A stretch of 64,000 nucleotides of DNA from Dyella terrae (GTDB taxonomy: Bacteria > Pseudomonadota > Gammaproteobacteria > Xanthomonadales > Rhodanobacteraceae). Shown here in pieces: positions 9,779 through 17,623 of this stretch. Each line of letters starts with the position of its first letter. Positions within the stretch are counted from its first letter, which is position 1. The stretch covers positions 496,001 to 560,000 of the forward strand of contig NZ_SIZZ01000001.1 in the NCBI RefSeq assembly GCF_004322705.1, read 5' to 3'. The notes beneath the pieces are model-generated. The model saw only the letters and a program-made list of their open reading frames with translations. It searched no databases and was not told where the DNA came from. The translations under genes and the position numbers were made by a program.

Positions 9779-10345
9779 TCAGCTGGCGCGCGCGGAATCG
9801 TGCGGAATCATCCGCGGAAACTGCTCAGCGATGGTTTCGCCCGTGAAATTGGCAACCCAGCCGTCCTTGTTGGTGAACAGGCGAATGGCCACGAAGTAGG
9901 GCGATTCGCTCATGTCAAACCAGTGGCGCGTGCCGTCCGGGACGCCGATCAGGTCACCTTGCTCGCACAGTACGTCGTAGACCTTTCCGTCGATGTGCAG
10001 CGTGAACTGGCCCGCGCCGGCGACGAAGAAGCGCACTTCGTCTTCGCTGTGCGTGTGCTCGCTGAGGAACTTCTGGCGCAGGGTGGCGCGGTCCGGGTGA
10101 TCGGGCTTGAGGCTGATCACGTCGACCGACTGGTAACCCTCCTGGCTCATCAGGCGATCAATGTCGCTTCGATAGGCGGCGATCACTTCATCCTGGCTGG
10201 CCCCGGGGGCGATCGGCTGAGAGGCTTCCCACTGCTCGAAGCGGACGCCGACCTTGCCCAGCTCAGCAGAGATCCGGTCGTGGTCGTCGAGTACCGCCAA
10301 GGGGGATTGCGGCTGGGTTTCGTCAAAGATGCGCAGGCGGCTCAT
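9779..10345 (-). CDS. mtnD: Acireductone dioxygenase
   Basis: It oxidises acireductone to the 2-keto acid of methionine and formate with Fe2+ (or, with Ni2+, to off-pathway products including CO). The 188-residue cupin carries the metal ligands in [13 protein letters not shown] (two His and a Glu) and the third histidine in GTRHWFDM. The start overlaps the mtnB stop by four bases, so the two are translationally coupled. Confidence 0.95.
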   Translation of the reverse strand: MSRLRIFDETQPQSPLAVLDDHDRISAELGKVGVRFEQWEASQPIAPGASQDEVIAAYRSDIDRLMSQEGYQSVDVISLKPDHPDRATLRQKFLSEHTHSEDEVRFFVAGAGQFTLHIDGKVYDVLCEQGDLIGVPDGTRHWFDMSESPYFVAIRLFTNKDGWVANFTGETIAEQFPRMIPHDSARAS

Positions 10346-10989
10346 GCGGACAACCTCTTGAGATCGAGTTCGCAGCCCAGCAGGAACTCCAGGGCTTCCA
10401 GGTGGCGGCGCGTTTCGGCCATATCCCGGCCCCAGGTGTAGATGCCGTGGCCATTGATCAGATAGGCATACAGCGGCTTGCCGGCGTCGATCCAGGCGTC
10501 GACCTGGGCGACCAGTTCTGGCATGTGCTGGGTATTGGGGAAGACGGGGATCAGCAGTTCGGCGTCATGCGTGGTCTGGCCGGCGATGGCCTTTTGCAGC
10601 TCCCAGCCTTCAAGGCGGATCACGCCGTCCTTTGCGAAGAGGCGCGAGGCGACGCTCTGCGTGCGCGAGTGCGTGTGCAGGACGACATTCATCTCGGGCC
10701 AGCGGCGATAAATCTGGGTGTGTAGCTCCGTTTCCGCGCTGGGGCGCGCGCTGGTGCCGACGGCCTTGCCCTGCATGTCGATCAGCATGATGTCGTCGCG
10801 GCCGAGCTTGCCCTTGTCGCGACCTGAGATGGTGATCGCGGCATGGTCGGCGTCGACGCGCATGGAAAAGTTGCTGCTCGTGGCTGGCGTCCAGCCGGAC
10901 AGGGCCAGCTCGCGCGCGGCATCGGCCACGGCGTCGGCGCGCTCGGCAAACAGGGCGGGCGAGATGCTGTCGGGAAGGGTCTGGCTCAT
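10342..10989 (-). CDS. mtnB: Methylthioribulose-1-phosphate dehydratase
   Basis: A class II aldolase-fold zinc enzyme that dehydrates 5-methylthioribulose-1-phosphate. The 215-residue product has [23 protein letters not shown] and the zinc histidines in [11 protein letters not shown]. It is the first gene of the mtnB-mtnD-mtnC transcript and faces the HiPIP gene across a 221-base divergent region. The upstream salvage enzymes MtnN/MtnK/MtnA or MtnP are not in the window. Confidence 0.95.
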   Translation of the reverse strand: MSQTLPDSISPALFAERADAVADAARELALSGWTPATSSNFSMRVDADHAAITISGRDKGKLGRDDIMLIDMQGKAVGTSARPSAETELHTQIYRRWPEMNVVLHTHSRTQSVASRLFAKDGVIRLEGWELQKAIAGQTTHDAELLIPVFPNTQHMPELVAQVDAWIDAGKPLYAYLINGHGIYTWGRDMAETRRHLEALEFLLGCELDLKRLSA

Positions 10990-11102
10990 GCGTTATGGAC
11001 GTCCAAACGGTGGATAAGCATAGCATGGAGGCCTTGCGGCCCCGTGATATCGGCAAGTCATTCCGGTGTCGCGATCGCCGTCGAACGAGAGGTCAAAAAC
11101 AC

Positions 11103-11127
11103 GAAATGCGAGCCATTCTCGCATTTC
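11103..11127. promoter_or_regulatory. Perfect 10+10 inverted repeat in the mtnB/HiPIP divergent region
   Basis: GAAATGCGAG and CTCGCATTTC flank a five-base spacer (CCATT). The arms pair perfectly. It lies 83 bases before the HiPIP start and 114 bases before the mtnB start. No T-run follows, so an operator is more likely than a terminator. It loosely resembles a Fur box but the spacing does not fit; the binding protein is unknown. Confidence 0.4.
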
Positions 11128-11210
11128 AGGAACTATTTCGCGTGAGGGCGTACCATCGCCCCGATTCGCCGCAAGGTGTGGCGATTTTTACCAGGACGGA
11201 GGTTTTACCA

Positions 11211-11543
11211 ATGTCGCACGACAAAGATCTCGAATCTCGCCGCCGCTTTCTCAAGGCCGCCGCGGGTACCGCTGCCGCAGCTGTGGTGATCGGTGGCTTG
11301 CCGCGCTTCGCGCGCGCCGCTGACCTGCCTCATGTGGCTGAGAGCGATCCCACCGCCAAGGCATTGGGTTACGTCGAAGACGCAAGCAAGAGCAAGGACG
11401 CGAAGCGCAAGCCGGGCGACGACTGCGCCAATTGCCAGTTCTATACCGGCGGCCCGTCGGGCTATGGTCCGTGCCAGCTGTTCCCGGGCAAATCCGTCAA
11501 CGCGAAGGGCTGGTGCGTATCGCACCAACCGAAGAAAGCCTGA
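11211..11543 (+). CDS. High-potential iron-sulfur protein, Tat-exported
   Basis: A small periplasmic electron carrier with one 4Fe-4S cluster. The precursor is 110 residues with a twin-arginine signal (SRRRFLKAAAG, 9-19; hydrophobic stretch to about 30; likely cleavage after ARA). Four cluster cysteines fit the HiPIP pattern: C72 and C75 (CANC), C88 (GPC) and C102 (GWC). A good Shine-Dalgarno GGAGG at 11198-11202 sits eight bases before the ATG, which rules out the longer frame from 10995. It is monocistronic, ending at the terminator at 11568. Confidence 0.93.
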   Translation: MSHDKDLESRRRFLKAAAGTAAAAVVIGGLPRFARAADLPHVAESDPTAKALGYVEDASKSKDAKRKPGDDCANCQFYTGGPSGYGPCQLFPGKSVNAKGWCVSHQPKKA

Positions 11544-11567
11544 TTCAGCGTCCCATGCTGCTTGCAG

Positions 11568-11594
11568 AAGGCCGGCCATGTGCCGGCCTTTTTG
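11568..11594 (+). terminator. Intrinsic terminator of the HiPIP gene
   Basis: AAGGCCGGC (11568-11576) pairs perfectly with GCCGGCCTT (11582-11590) around a five-base loop and runs into a T-tract, 25 bases after the stop codon. Confidence 0.85.
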
Positions 11595-12006
11595 TTGGCG
11601 GGACTTTCGTTCGTTGTTGTTCGCGGCTGCGTGCATGGCCATGCGCACGCACAACCCATCGCCTGAGCGATGCTGTCGTTGCGAGAAAGCGTGATTCATC
11701 GGTGGTCGAATGACTCACCGGAGAGAAGGTGCTGCCCAGACGCGTCAGGCCGAGGAGCTGACCCGCCTGACGCGCCGGGCGGCAATCCGGGGCCCACTGC
11801 CAAGTGATCTACCCACGGACTACCGATCATACTCCCGGATCGGCGGAATGGGCGCCCGGGCACAAAATTTTTCTCGAAAAAGTCTCGTTAAATATAGATA
11901 TTTCAACGAGTTGCAGCATCATTTGTGATTGCGGGTCAACAATTCAGCCATTAGCCTACGTTCGCCGTCATTAGTGATATTTCACAGATTTTGAGCGCCG
12001 TTGGCT
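11595..12006. other. Gene-poor gap between convergent genes, with AT-rich inverted repeat
   Basis: About 410 bases with no convincing coding frame; a 72-codon frame at 11710 has no recognisable features. It holds an imperfect hairpin around the palindrome GCATGGCCATGC (about 11632-11643), a GC-rich hairpin of CGCGTCAGGC type near 11740-11780, and a sharply AT-rich stretch from about 11862 to 11940. Inside the last, 11884-11910 can fold as CTCGTTAAATAT / ATATTT-c-AACGAG with a two-base loop. A small RNA or a decayed insertion are both possible. Confidence 0.4.
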
Positions 12007-12036
12007 GGCGATCGGCTTCATTTGAAGCCGATCGCC
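12007..12036. terminator. 14-bp perfect hairpin between convergent genes
   Basis: GGCGATCGGCTTCA (12007-12020) pairs with 12023-12036 around a two-base gap, 12 bases past the stop of the minus-strand permease. No clear T-run follows on either strand, so it may be a 3'-end stabiliser or a weak terminator. Confidence 0.5.
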
Positions 12037-12047
12037 GAAATTCCTAC

Positions 12048-13490
12048 TTATCCGCGCTGTCTCAGGCGGCTATGACGCAGGCCGTAGCCGAAATAAATCA
12101 TCAGGCCGATGACGGTCCAGATGATCATCAGGGTCCAGTTGAACCAGGCCATGGTGCTGAGCAGGGCCAGGCAGCTGAAGATGCCGGCAGGGCAGACGAA
12201 CCACGCGGCCGGTACGCGGAACATGCGCGGCAGGTCTGGCGAGGTGTAGCGAAGGATCAGCACGCCCGCGCAGACGGCCACGAAGGCGATCAGCGTACCC
12301 ATCGACGTCAGGTCGGCGAGCAGGTCGAGCGGGAATACCGCGGCAAGAATGGCGATGCCGGCACCGGTGATCAGGGTATTGATGTGCGGCGTGCGGTACT
12401 TGGGATGGATGCGGTTGAAGACCGGCGGCATCAGGCCATCGCGCGACATCACCATGAAGATGCGCGGCTGGGCGATGATCATCACCAGGATTACCGAGGA
12501 CAGGCCGATCATCGCGCCGATCTCGACGATCAGTCGCAGCCAGCCCAGCTCAGGATGATTGCGAATCGCCGTCACGACCGGCTCGCTGGTGCCCAGTTGG
12601 GTGTAGGAGATCAGGCCGGTAAGCACCGCGGCCATCGCCAGATAAAGGATGGTGCATATCACCAGCGACACGAGGGTGCCGAAGGGCAGATCCTTCTGGG
12701 GATTCTTGCACTCCTGCGCGGCCGTGGATGTCGCTTCGAAGCCAATGTAGGCGAAGAACACCATCGCAGCGCCACGCATGATGCCTGACCATCCGTATTT
12801 GCCCGGTCCCTGTTCTTCGGGAATGAAGGGGTGCCAGTTGGCCGGGTCGATGTAGCGATAGCCGGCAACGACGACGATGACGATCAGGCCGACCTTGAGC
12901 ATCACCATCAGCACGTTAAGGCCCGACGACTCGCGAATGCCCACGTAGCAAAGCCACGTCAGGGCGAGCACGATGGCGACGGCAGGCAGGTTCATGATGT
13001 GCCCGGTCGTTACCAGGGTGCCGTCGCGGAAAGCGAGCGGTGCTTCCGTAAGCGCAATCGGCAGATGGATGCCGACATGGTCCAGCAGGCTGGTGAAGTA
13101 GCCCGTCCAGCTGGCTGCCACGGCCGACGCGGAAATGCCGTACTCCAGCACCATGTTCCAGCCGATGAACCAGGCCACCATCTCGCCCAGCGTCGCATAG
13201 GCATATGAGTACGAGCTGCCCGAGATCGGGATGAGCGTGGCGAATTCGGCGTAGCACAACGCGGTGAAGCCGCTGCAGATCGCCGCAAGGATGAAGGAAA
13301 TCAGCACGGCCGGACCGGCGTGCTCGGCGGCCGCCTGGCCGGTGACGACGAAGATACCGGTGCCGATGACGGCGCCGATACCCAGTGCGGTGACACCCCA
13401 GGGGCCGAGCGTACGGCGGAGCGTGGGGCCGCCGTGACTGTCGTCGGCGTCGGAGAAATCAGTCTTGCGGGCGAGAAGCTGCTTGAGCAT
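12048..13490 (-). CDS. APC-family amino acid permease (first of a tandem pair)
   Basis: The 480-residue product is an inner-membrane carrier of the cationic-amino-acid-transporter-like APC group, with about 12 hydrophobic segments. The first helix has the APC signature GIGAVIGTGIFVVTGQAA; FFAYIGFEATSTAAQE lies in helix 6. The start MLKQLLARKTDF at 13490 matches its tandem neighbour (MLKNLF...), so the longer frame to 13538 is rejected. The neighbour on the same strand is a close paralogue. Substrate cannot be told from sequence alone. Confidence 0.9.
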   Translation of the reverse strand: MLKQLLARKTDFSDADDSHGGPTLRRTLGPWGVTALGIGAVIGTGIFVVTGQAAAEHAGPAVLISFILAAICSGFTALCYAEFATLIPISGSSYSYAYATLGEMVAWFIGWNMVLEYGISASAVAASWTGYFTSLLDHVGIHLPIALTEAPLAFRDGTLVTTGHIMNLPAVAIVLALTWLCYVGIRESSGLNVLMVMLKVGLIVIVVVAGYRYIDPANWHPFIPEEQGPGKYGWSGIMRGAAMVFFAYIGFEATSTAAQECKNPQKDLPFGTLVSLVICTILYLAMAAVLTGLISYTQLGTSEPVVTAIRNHPELGWLRLIVEIGAMIGLSSVILVMIIAQPRIFMVMSRDGLMPPVFNRIHPKYRTPHINTLITGAGIAILAAVFPLDLLADLTSMGTLIAFVAVCAGVLILRYTSPDLPRMFRVPAAWFVCPAGIFSCLALLSTMAWFNWTLMIIWTVIGLMIYFGYGLRHSRLRQRG

Positions 13491-13543
13491 GCGTGAACCT
13501 GGCAATGCGCGAAAAAGGATCCGGCGGCCGGCCGGCAAAAGCA

Positions 13544-13568
13544 GAGGGCCGGCGTGGAGCCGGCCCTC
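13544..13568 (-). terminator. Hairpin between the two permease genes
   Basis: GAGGGCCGGC (13544-13553) pairs perfectly with GCCGGCCCTC (13559-13568). On the minus strand a short TTTT follows a few bases later. It lies between permease genes and may end or attenuate transcription. Confidence 0.5.
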
Positions 13569-13577
13569 GGTACGCCA

Positions 13578-15059
13578 TTATGCGGCGGGTTTGCGTAGCT
13601 TGCTGTGCGAGTAGCCGTAGCCGAAGTAGATGATCTGGCCGATGGCGATCCAGGCCAGCATCCAGCGCCAATGTTCGACGAAGGACTGCAGGAACAGGGC
13701 GAGGCAGGCGAGGGCGCCCAGCGGGCAGACCAGCCACGGCACCGGCACGCGGAACGCGCGCGGCAGGTCGGGGCGGCTGTAGCGCAGGACAAGCACGCCG
13801 ACGCACACCGTGGCGAAGGCCAGCAGCGTACCCATGGCGACCATTTCGCCCAGGACGCCGATGTTGAACATGCCACCCAGTGCCGCGGCCAGCACGCCGA
13901 CGACGACGGTGCCCACGTGCGGGGTGCGGAACTTCTTGTGGATGCGGCCGAAATAGGCCGGGATCAGACCGTCACGCGCCATCGAATAGAAGATGCGCGG
14001 CTGGCCCATCAGCATCACCAGGATCACCGAGCTCAGGCCGGTCACCGCACCGATCACCACCACCACCTGCAACCAGTGCAGCGACGGGTAGTTGTCCAGC
14101 GCGGTAGCCACCGGCTCCGGCGTGCCCAGCAGGCGGAAGTCGGCAATGCCGGTAAGGATGCCGGCCACGATGATGTAGAGGATCGTGCAGAGCACCAGCG
14201 AGCCGAGGATGCCGATCGGCATGTCGCGCTGCGGATTCTTCGCTTCGGCCGCTGCGGTGGAGACCGCATCGAAGCCGATGTACGAGAAGAACACGATCGC
14301 GGCCGCACGTCCCACGCCGCTCCAGCCGTACTTCGACGGGCCTTCGCTGGCGGGGATGAAGGGATGCCAGTTGTCCGGGTTCACGTACTTCGCGGCGAAG
14401 GCGATGAACAGGAGAATGACCGTGACCTTGATCGCCACGATGATCGAGTTCACGAACGCCGACTGCGTGATGCCCACATAGCACAGGCCAGTGATGGCGG
14501 CGATGATCGCCACCGCAGGCAGGTTGATGAACATGCCAGTGGCCTGCACATGGCCTTCGACCACGGTGAACGGCGCTGCGGAAAGCACCTGCGGCAAGGT
14601 CACGTCACGGCCAACCCATTCGCTGATGATGGAGAGAAGCTTGTTGAAGTATCCGGACCAGCCGGCCGCCACCGTGGCGACGGTAAACAGGTACTCCAGT
14701 ACGAGGCTCCAGCCGACGAACCAGGCGACATATTCGCCCAGCGTGGCGTAGGAGTAAGAGTAGGCGCTGCCCGACACCGGGAGCATGGCCGCGAATTCGG
14801 CGTAGCACAGTGCGGCAAGGGCGCAGGCAATGCCGGCGAAGATGAAGCTCAGCGTGATGGCAGGGCCGGCATGTTGGGCGGCGGCCTGGCCGGTAATCAC
14901 AAAGATACCGGCACCGATAATGGCGCCGATGCCAAGCATGACCAGGTGGCGGGCGGTGAGCGCGCGCTTGAGCGTCACTTCGCCGTGGGCGCCGCCGTCG
15001 GGGAGCTCGTTCGCTCCTCCCGACGACACCGTGGTCGTCGCAAACAAGTTCTTCAGCAT
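13578..15059 (-). CDS. APC-family amino acid permease (second of a tandem pair)
   Basis: A 493-residue inner-membrane carrier with about 12 predicted helices. It is closely related to the neighbouring permease: both have GIGA-IG-GIFV-TGQAAA-HAGPA at helix 1, SYSYA-ATLGE, and FF-YIGF-A-STAA-E in helix 6. It is the upstream gene of the pair by transcription. The stretch before 15060 is its probable promoter region, shared with the divergent Nudix gene. Duplication followed by divergence is likely; substrate unknown. Confidence 0.9.
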   Translation of the reverse strand: MLKNLFATTTVSSGGANELPDGGAHGEVTLKRALTARHLVMLGIGAIIGAGIFVITGQAAAQHAGPAITLSFIFAGIACALAALCYAEFAAMLPVSGSAYSYSYATLGEYVAWFVGWSLVLEYLFTVATVAAGWSGYFNKLLSIISEWVGRDVTLPQVLSAAPFTVVEGHVQATGMFINLPAVAIIAAITGLCYVGITQSAFVNSIIVAIKVTVILLFIAFAAKYVNPDNWHPFIPASEGPSKYGWSGVGRAAAIVFFSYIGFDAVSTAAAEAKNPQRDMPIGILGSLVLCTILYIIVAGILTGIADFRLLGTPEPVATALDNYPSLHWLQVVVVIGAVTGLSSVILVMLMGQPRIFYSMARDGLIPAYFGRIHKKFRTPHVGTVVVGVLAAALGGMFNIGVLGEMVAMGTLLAFATVCVGVLVLRYSRPDLPRAFRVPVPWLVCPLGALACLALFLQSFVEHWRWMLAWIAIGQIIYFGYGYSHSKLRKPAA

Positions 15060-15227
15060 GTAGTTCCCCCCTCCGGGAATGGCAGCTTATTAGTTATATG
15101 AATGTTTCCGGCGCCCCACGAGGCTGCGCCAAGCACGGAAGTCCTGAACCTTAGCGGAGCAAATTGGGTGGGACAAGTCGCACCGCAGCTATGATGGGCG
15201 GTATCGACGCTACCCCTGTCACAAGTC

Positions 15228-15782
15228 ATGCAAGACACTTTTGAATCCTTGATGGGTCATTTTCGGCGGTACGCAGCTCGTCATCCGGAGGAGGCCGGGG
15301 TCGCGGACCAGTTCATGGCGTTCCTGGCGTCGGCACCTTCCGTGTTCGAGCGCAGCCACCGGGTCGGTCACTTCACGGCGTCGGCCTGGCTGGTCAGTGG
15401 GGATGGCGAGCGATTGCTGCTCACCCATCACCGCAAGCTCAACCGCTGGCTGCAGCTTGGCGGTCACGCCGATGGCAGCCCAGACCTTGCCGAAGTCGCG
15501 TTGCGAGAGGCCGAGGAAGAATCCGGGCTGACGGATCTCTGCGTCGAAGACGAGCTTTTCGACATTGATCGCCACTGGATCCCCGAGCGTGGAAGCGAGC
15601 CGGGTCACTGGCACTACGACGTGCGATACGTGGTGCGCGCGACGGGCACGGAGGCTTTTGTGGTGAGCGAAGAGTCCCTGGCGCTCGAATGGCGCCCGAT
15701 CCCGGTGCTGATTGACGAGCCAGGTACGGACGAGTCGCTCAGGCGCATGGCCGACAAATGGCTGGCGCGAGCCATCGCCTGA
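15228..15782 (+). CDS. Nudix hydrolase
   Basis: The 184-residue product has a Nudix box at about residues 78-101, GGHADGSPDLAEVALREAEEESGL form, with the metal-binding REAEEESG core intact. The first glutamate of the textbook box is replaced, as in a common subgroup that has GGH-D...P. The family hydrolyses nucleoside diphosphates linked to other groups; the substrate here is unknown. It stands alone, divergent from the permease and convergent with the outer-membrane protein gene. Confidence 0.88.
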   Translation: MQDTFESLMGHFRRYAARHPEEAGVADQFMAFLASAPSVFERSHRVGHFTASAWLVSGDGERLLLTHHRKLNRWLQLGGHADGSPDLAEVALREAEEESGLTDLCVEDELFDIDRHWIPERGSEPGHWHYDVRYVVRATGTEAFVVSEESLALEWRPIPVLIDEPGTDESLRRMADKWLARAIA

Positions 15783-15811
15783 TAAGGGCACGGAAACGGT
15801 GGCGTTCAACA

Positions 15812-16768
15812 TTACAACACCATGTTGAATGCGAGTTGCGGTGCCGCGAATGCAGCGCTGTTGCGGCCGGCGACACTGAACTGGACGCCGCCGATGAAGC
15901 CGAACCGGCTGTTGAGGTGGTACTCCACCGCTGGTGCGAGCGTGTAGAGCGAGCCGGCGTGTGTGCGTCGATCGATGGGTGTCGACGTGTTGGGCATGGT
16001 GCCCCAGACGCGTCCTCCGGCGCGATGCTCGTAGGTCGCTTCCATCACGGCGACCCATCGTTCACTGATGCTGTATTCGAGCGCGGCGGACGCGCCGATC
16101 TGGCGCCCGATATCCGCGAAACCGCGAAAACCGACTTCCGTGCCATGCACGCTTGCGCCATCGACCAGGACGCGCGATGCCGCTTGCCCGTACTGGAGGC
16201 GGGCGCGCCAACGCAGCGGGCGTCCGTTGTTGAGCCAGATCACCTGCTGCGCCAGCACCGCGAGCGTGTTGAGATTCGCCCCCTGGCTGGTGCCGTTGAG
16301 CAGATTGCTGCCAAGTCGGTCGTGCCGGCCCGTCGGGAAGCGGTGGGCATAGTTGACGGCGATGGCGGGTCGCTGTCCGTCGTCGGCTGACTTCTGGACC
16401 AGATACTGGAAATTGAGACTGGTATCGGCACTGCGCAGACCGTCGGACGAGTCGCGGCCGGCGTGGGCGCGTACCGCGCCAAGGGTGAGTTGGGCCTGCA
16501 GCCGGTCGGTCAGGCCTGCCGTCATGGGCAGGAGCCATTGCCACTGTTCGGCGGCATGCGCGCTACGGTGACGTTTGCCCTGATGGTCGTAGTACGCCCG
16601 ACTTTCCTGATAGACGAGGTACGGTTCCACATTGAACATGCCAGCCGGCAGATTTGACGGATTCGGTGTGACCAGCGGACCGGTGAAGTTTGCGGTGGCC
16701 CGCATTGGGGTGGCGTGTGCCGTGAATGCAGCCGTCAGCCATGCGGCAGCGAACAACGTCCTTCTCAC
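15812..16768 (-). CDS. Outer-membrane beta-barrel protein (MetA-pathway-of-phenol-degradation / transporter-like)
   Basis: A 318-residue product starting at a GTG (16768) preceded by AAGGAG with five-base spacing; the ATG at 16819 has no such site. A signal peptide VRRTLFAAAWLTAAFTAHA is followed by alternating polar/aromatic strands and ends in the barrel-closing type of C-terminus (FNMVL, final strand rich in alternating hydrophobics). The layout fits the outer-membrane family first named in phenol degradation (PF13557-like). No partner genes suggest a substrate. Confidence 0.65.
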   Translation of the reverse strand: MRRTLFAAAWLTAAFTAHATPMRATANFTGPLVTPNPSNLPAGMFNVEPYLVYQESRAYYDHQGKRHRSAHAAEQWQWLLPMTAGLTDRLQAQLTLGAVRAHAGRDSSDGLRSADTSLNFQYLVQKSADDGQRPAIAVNYAHRFPTGRHDRLGSNLLNGTSQGANLNTLAVLAQQVIWLNNGRPLRWRARLQYGQAASRVLVDGASVHGTEVGFRGFADIGRQIGASAALEYSISERWVAVMEATYEHRAGGRVWGTMPNTSTPIDRRTHAGSLYTLAPAVEYHLNSRFGFIGGVQFSVAGRNSAAFAAPQLAFNMVL

Positions 16769-16998
16769 TGAAACTCCTTGGCCTGCCCGTGTCGTTGCCA
16801 CGCGCGCAGCGCATCGCAAGTGTCCGACTCGGGTATGGGCGAAACAGGTGGGCGCGAAGCGCGCGTCAGGCGTGAATTACGCTGACGGTTTCGATCCTGT
16901 CAGGGGAGTTTGATGAGCCGGTTAGCAATCGATGAGTAGTTCATGAAGAGAACCCTGTCGCTGCTTCGACATGGCTTCATCATCCGCAGCGATGGCGT

Positions 16999-17526
16999 TC
17001 AGTCTTGCAGATAGCGCGCCGGGGCAGGGTGAATCTCGCCGCACTGCGCGCAGGTGCGCGCTTCGATCGAGCGATAGAAACGATCGAACACCGGCGGAAA
17101 ATCCTGCTCGATGCTCTGTAGCGGGAAATAGGTTTCGAAAAGCTTGTGGTTGCAACGTTCGCAGAACCACATCAGGCCATCCTGCTCATGCGACAGCCGG
17201 CGACGTTCGATCACCAGGCCGATCGACTCGGGCATGCGTTGCGGCGAGTGCGGCACGCGGGCGGGCAGGTAGAACATCTCGCCCGCCCGGATGGGGATGT
17301 CGCGCTGCACGCCGTCGTCCTGAACCTTCAGCACCATCTCGCCTTCGAGCTGGTAGAAGAACTCCGGGCCTTCGTCGTAATGGTAATCGGTGCGTGCGTT
17401 CGGCCCGCCGACGATCATCACGATGAAGTCGCCGTCGACGATGCACTTGTTGCCGACCGGCGGCTTGAGCAGGTGCCGGTGTTCGTCGATCCAGGCTTGG
17501 AGGTCGAGCGGGGGCAGCAAGGACAT
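16999..17526 (-). CDS. haaO: 3-Hydroxyanthranilate 3,4-dioxygenase
   Basis: It opens the ring of 3-hydroxyanthranilate, giving the precursor of quinolinate in NAD synthesis from tryptophan. The 175-residue cupin has iron ligands H49, E55 ([12 protein letters not shown]) and H93 (PARVPHSP), and a second rubredoxin-like iron site of four cysteines, C122/C125 (CERC) and C159/C162 (CAQC), as in the bacterial enzyme. A longer frame starts at 17733, but the ATG at 17526 gives the family N-terminus. Its pathway partner kmo is in this window at 48249. Confidence 0.95.
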   Translation of the reverse strand: MSLLPPLDLQAWIDEHRHLLKPPVGNKCIVDGDFIVMIVGGPNARTDYHYDEGPEFFYQLEGEMVLKVQDDGVQRDIPIRAGEMFYLPARVPHSPQRMPESIGLVIERRRLSHEQDGLMWFCERCNHKLFETYFPLQSIEQDFPPVFDRFYRSIEARTCAQCGEIHPAPARYLQD

Positions 17527-17584
17527 GAGCGGGCGCAGGCGTGGCGAGGGTCGCCTTACGGTAGCGCTGCGGGGTGAGGGAGTG

Positions 17585-17616
17585 AAGAGGGGCGAGGCAT
17601 GCGCCCGGCCCCTCTT
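17585..17616 (-). terminator. Possible terminator after parE
   Basis: AAGAGGGGC (17585-17593) and GCCCCTCTT (17608-17616) pair perfectly eight bases past the parE stop on the minus strand. The T-tract is weak. Confidence 0.4.
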
Positions 17617-17623
17617 GCCTGCG

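Noticed and set aside
11103-11127. Fur box reading of the inverted repeat before the HiPIP gene
   Set aside because: The AATGCGA/TCGCATT parts look Fur-like but the spacing is two bases too long for the 7-1-7 pattern, so I kept it as an unassigned repeat.
11710-11928. 72-codon plus-strand frame in the gap after the HiPIP gene
   Set aside because: No ribosome-binding site, no domain, and composition changes halfway where the AT-rich block begins.
12007-12036. Riboswitch or leader element for the permease genes
   Set aside because: It lies downstream, not upstream, of the permease coding sequence and shows only a single simple stem.
13605-15101. 498-codon open frame antisense to the second permease
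   Set aside because: Antisense shadow; Asp/His/Gly-rich product typical of reversed membrane-protein codons.
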